From Rickettsiales bacterium (lineage in GTDB: Bacteria > Pseudomonadota > Alphaproteobacteria > Rs-D84), in NCBI GenBank assembly GCA_031267375.1, contig JAIRZE010000015.1, positions 1-6,287 of the forward strand: a stretch of DNA of 6,287 nt, given 5' to 3'. Position numbers and translations under genes: made by a program. The notes beneath the pieces were generated by a model. The model was not told the DNA's origin. It saw only the letters and a program-made list of their open reading frames with translations, and searched no databases. Shown here piece after piece: positions 5,221 through 6,287 of this stretch. How positions within the stretch are numbered: position 1 is the first letter of the stretch; each line of letters starts with the position of its first letter.

Positions 5221-5413
5221 AAAGCTCGGTGCGAATTCCCCTTCGTTGGGATAAGTGTGGATTTTGTGCTCGGTGCGAATTCCCCTTTCCCCCGGAAATG
5301 GGTGGCGCGCGTAGCGCGACGGGGTATGGGTAATAAATACATAATGACCCATACCCCGCCCCCCCTGCGGGGGCACCCCTTTCCGGGGGAAAGGGGAATT
5401 TAGACCGAGTTTT
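5221..5413. repeat. Copy D of the TIR hairpin element, long form with a doubled left end
   Basis: The right end GGGGAATTTAGACCGAGTTTT is typical. The left end occurs twice: GCTCGGTGCGAATTCCCCTT at 5224-5243 and again at 5268-5287, 44 bp apart, as if one element had inserted in or next to another and lost its remainder. The core is a 12-bp perfect inverted repeat, CGGGGTATGGGT at 5320-5331 and its complement at 5347-5358, related to the core of copy B. Arm hairpins (CCCCTTTCCCCCGGAAATGGG; GCGCGC..GCGCG; CCCCCTGCGGGGG) fill the rest. It lies 31 bp after the transporter stop and could also end that transcript. Confidence 0.85.
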
Positions 5414-5505
5414 GATAAATATAAAATTGTTTAACAGAGTGTAATAAGACATAGAATACTTGTCCAATATATTGGACAATGAGTATAATGCTGGCAATTA
5501 GAAAG
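5414..5505. repeat. Linker of repeat module 2, with one palindrome
   Basis: This 92-bp AT-rich segment joins copies D and E and matches both ends of the linker at 3758-3919, but with a single palindrome and without the 68 bp found there. TTGTCC in the palindrome and TATAAT at 5484-5489 are 18 bp apart, so a rightward promoter overlapped by the palindrome is conceivable. No coding frame is evident. Confidence 0.8.
5460..5479. repeat. Perfect 20-bp palindrome, copy 3
   Basis: Identical to the palindromes at 3807-3826 and 3875-3894. Here it is the single copy in module 2. Confidence 0.9.
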
Positions 5506-5634
5506 AAGCTCGGTGGTAATTCCCCTCCTGTGGAGGGGTGCCCGCGGAGCGGGCGGGGAGGGTGTTCTAATAAGAGAACCCTCCCCGGCGCCTGCGGCGC
5601 CACCCCTCCAAGGAGGGGAATTTAGACCGAGTTT
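5506..5634. repeat. Copy E of the TIR hairpin element, medium form
   Basis: It begins AAGCTCGGTGGTAATTCCCC and ends GGGGAATTTAGACCGAGTTT. It has a left arm hairpin CCCCTCC-TGT-GGAGGGG, CCCGC-GGA-GCGGG, a core stem-loop at 5555-5586 almost identical to copy C, GGCGCC-TGC-GGCGCC, and a right arm hairpin CCCCTCC-AA-GGAGGGG. All arms are intact, making it the best-preserved member. It closes repeat module 2. Confidence 0.85.
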
Positions 5635-5685
5635 AATACCCAAGAATAAAATATTAGCCCCGTGAGCGAAGCGAACTCAACCGTT

Positions 5686-5714
5686 ATTCACTATTCACTC
5701 TTTCACTATTCACT
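5686..5714. repeat. Short tandem array of about 7 bp
   Basis: ATTCACT, ATTCACT, a single C, TTTCACT, ATTCACT follow one another. The stretch from the end of copy E to this array (5635-5714) holds no gene that I can see. Confidence 0.7.
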
Positions 5715-5740
5715 AAAAAAACGCCCCAACGGGGCGTTTT
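5715..5740 (-). terminator. Strong intrinsic terminator of the 84-aa gene, partly bidirectional
   Basis: ACGCCCC-AAC-GGGGCGT (5721-5737) forms a GC-rich stem. On the minus strand it is followed by seven U, 18 nt after the stop codon of the small gene. On the plus strand TTTT follows, so it may also stop rightward transcription from the transporter side. Confidence 0.9.
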
Positions 5741-5758
5741 AATTCCATAATCCTGTAA

Positions 5759-6013
5759 TTATGCAGCCTGTTGGACGCCGCGGGCGGTCAGCTCTCGCAT
5801 TATGTCAAACGACTTGTTTTCTGCGTTTCTTGCGCCAACAGCCTTTACAACTTTCGCGCCTTTGCCGAATTCAGACGCGGACTTTCCAGGCCGGCCTTTC
5901 ACAATCCGCGCCACATCGGATGCGTTGTACGGATTTTCCTTGGTCCCTTTTTCGGGTATAGTATTTTTCAGTTGGATATTCGCTCTCTTAAATCCCAAAT
6001 TTGTATTTGCCAT
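5759..6013 (-). CDS. Small basic protein of unknown function (84 aa)
   Basis: I do not recognise this protein. Expression signals support a real gene: a near-consensus promoter (6034-6062), GAGG seven bases before the ATG, a leader of only about 14 nt, and a strong terminator just after the stop. The product is hydrophilic and net basic with no signal peptide, membrane segment or cysteine. Residues 1-25 are polar with several lysines; the middle carries GTKENPYNASDVARIVKGRP (23-42), followed by GKSASEFGKGAKVVKAVGAR (43-62) and a probable helix SFDIMRELTARGVQQAA (68-84). The lysine- and glycine-rich centre would suit nucleic-acid or ribosome binding, but no motif proves that. It is a single-gene transcription unit. 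Its strong promoter suggests an abundant product. Confidence 0.75.
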   Translation of the reverse strand: MANTNLGFKRANIQLKNTIPEKGTKENPYNASDVARIVKGRPGKSASEFGKGAKVVKAVGARNAENKSFDIMRELTARGVQQAA

Positions 6014-6033
6014 TGCGATACCTCTTTGTTTAT

Positions 6034-6062
6034 TTTATACACTAAACTTTTTTATTTGTCAA
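6034..6062 (-). promoter_or_regulatory. Near-consensus promoter of the 84-aa gene
   Basis: On the minus strand TTGACA (6062-6057) and TATAAA (6039-6034) are 17 bp apart, giving a start near 6027. This is the strongest promoter in the window by match to consensus. Confidence 0.88.
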
Positions 6063-6097
6063 GTGATTTATTGTTTTAGGGAACACATAGTCTTCCT

Positions 6098-6287
6098 TTA
6101 CTCTTCCTCTATCAAATAGCCATTCTGTTCGGTCAGGTCAGTCGGCGTACCATAAGAATACTGTCCCGCCTGTTCGCCGTCGCGATAGTGCTCTACATCC
6201 ACCGCCAGCGGCTGGGGGCGGCCCGGGGTTGTGTAATGTATTTCCTTTACAACCTGGACGCGGCGATTTTCCGCATTATTTACCCCG
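6098..6287 (-). CDS. C-terminal end of an unrecognised protein (5' end outside window)
   Basis: An open minus-strand frame enters from the right edge and stops with TAA at 6100-6098; 63 codons are visible. The piece is hydrophilic, contains ENRRVQVVKEIHYTTPGRPQ followed by a tail rich in acidic residues and tyrosine, and ends in GYLIEEE. I cannot assign a family. The stop lies 35 bp before the -35 box of the next gene and I see no terminator hairpin in between, so some read-through into the 84-aa gene is possible. Frame choice rests on the absence of stops and ordinary-looking composition over a short stretch, so certainty is moderate. Confidence 0.6.
   Translation of the reverse strand, partial: GVNNAENRRVQVVKEIHYTTPGRPQPLAVDVEHYRDGEQAGQYSYGTPTDLTEQNGYLIEEE

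Noticed and set aside
3582..5634. CRISPR array from the recurring motifs
   Set aside because: The repeats are hairpin elements of uneven length, irregularly spaced around a gene, and no cas gene is present.
3582..5634. Composite transposon carrying the transporter
   Set aside because: There is no transposase, no target duplication at the outer ends that I can see, and the modules are chains of small repeats and not insertion sequences. I keep only the weaker duplication claim.
6073..6092. Six-codon frame (ATG TGT TCC CTA AAA CAA TAA) after a GGAAG in the gap upstream of the 84-aa gene
   Set aside because: Too short to support; it precedes the promoter of the next gene and could arise by chance.

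Overview
The window reads like chromosomal DNA of a Gram-negative bacterium. An alphaproteobacterium is my best guess, from the form of Rho, the M16 peptidase next to it and consensus sigma-70-type promoters; this is inference, since there is no rRNA or other decisive marker. The standard code fits all genes. Coding density is low for a bacterium: about 1.2 kb (3061-4292) and 0.57 kb (5190-5758) hold no protein gene and are filled with hairpin-rich repeats and, I propose, two structured RNAs.

Left part, all on the minus strand: a glycosyltransferase-like gene (2182-3060), then rho (743-2011) with its own consensus promoter (2080-2108), then the N-terminal part of an M16 zinc peptidase starting 3 nt after the rho stop and running off the left edge. 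A 50-bp hairpin repeat separates the glycosyltransferase gene from the rho promoter.

Middle: 3341-3540 (minus) and 4063-4268 (plus) are two divergent units with the same layout: a TTGnnT-17 bp-TATAAT promoter, a 5' hairpin, a two-part closing stem with a 5x3 internal loop, a four-way junction with three hairpins, and a terminator hairpin with a U-run. The closing stems and third hairpin differ in sequence but keep pairing in both copies, which is covariation by eye. I do not recognise the RNA family. The plus copy ends 24 nt before the ATG of an EamA/DMT-family membrane transporter (4293-5189), so it may be a transcription-attenuating leader or a free-standing sRNA. The minus copy points toward the glycosyltransferase gene, with a separate inverted-repeat element in between.

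Repeats: five copies of one terminal-inverted-repeat element (consensus end AAAGCTCGGT..AATTCCCC) occur in 50-, about 130- and about 175-190-bp forms. Four of them are arranged as two direct-repeat modules (3582-4052 and 5221-5634), each [long form]-[linker with palindrome TTGTCCAATATATTGGACAA]-[medium form], flanking the transporter. Module 1 carries an extra 68 bp bounded by two copies of the palindrome.

Right part, minus strand: an 84-aa protein of unknown function (5759-6013) with a near-consensus promoter and a strong terminator, and the C-terminal end of an unrecognised gene (6098-6287).
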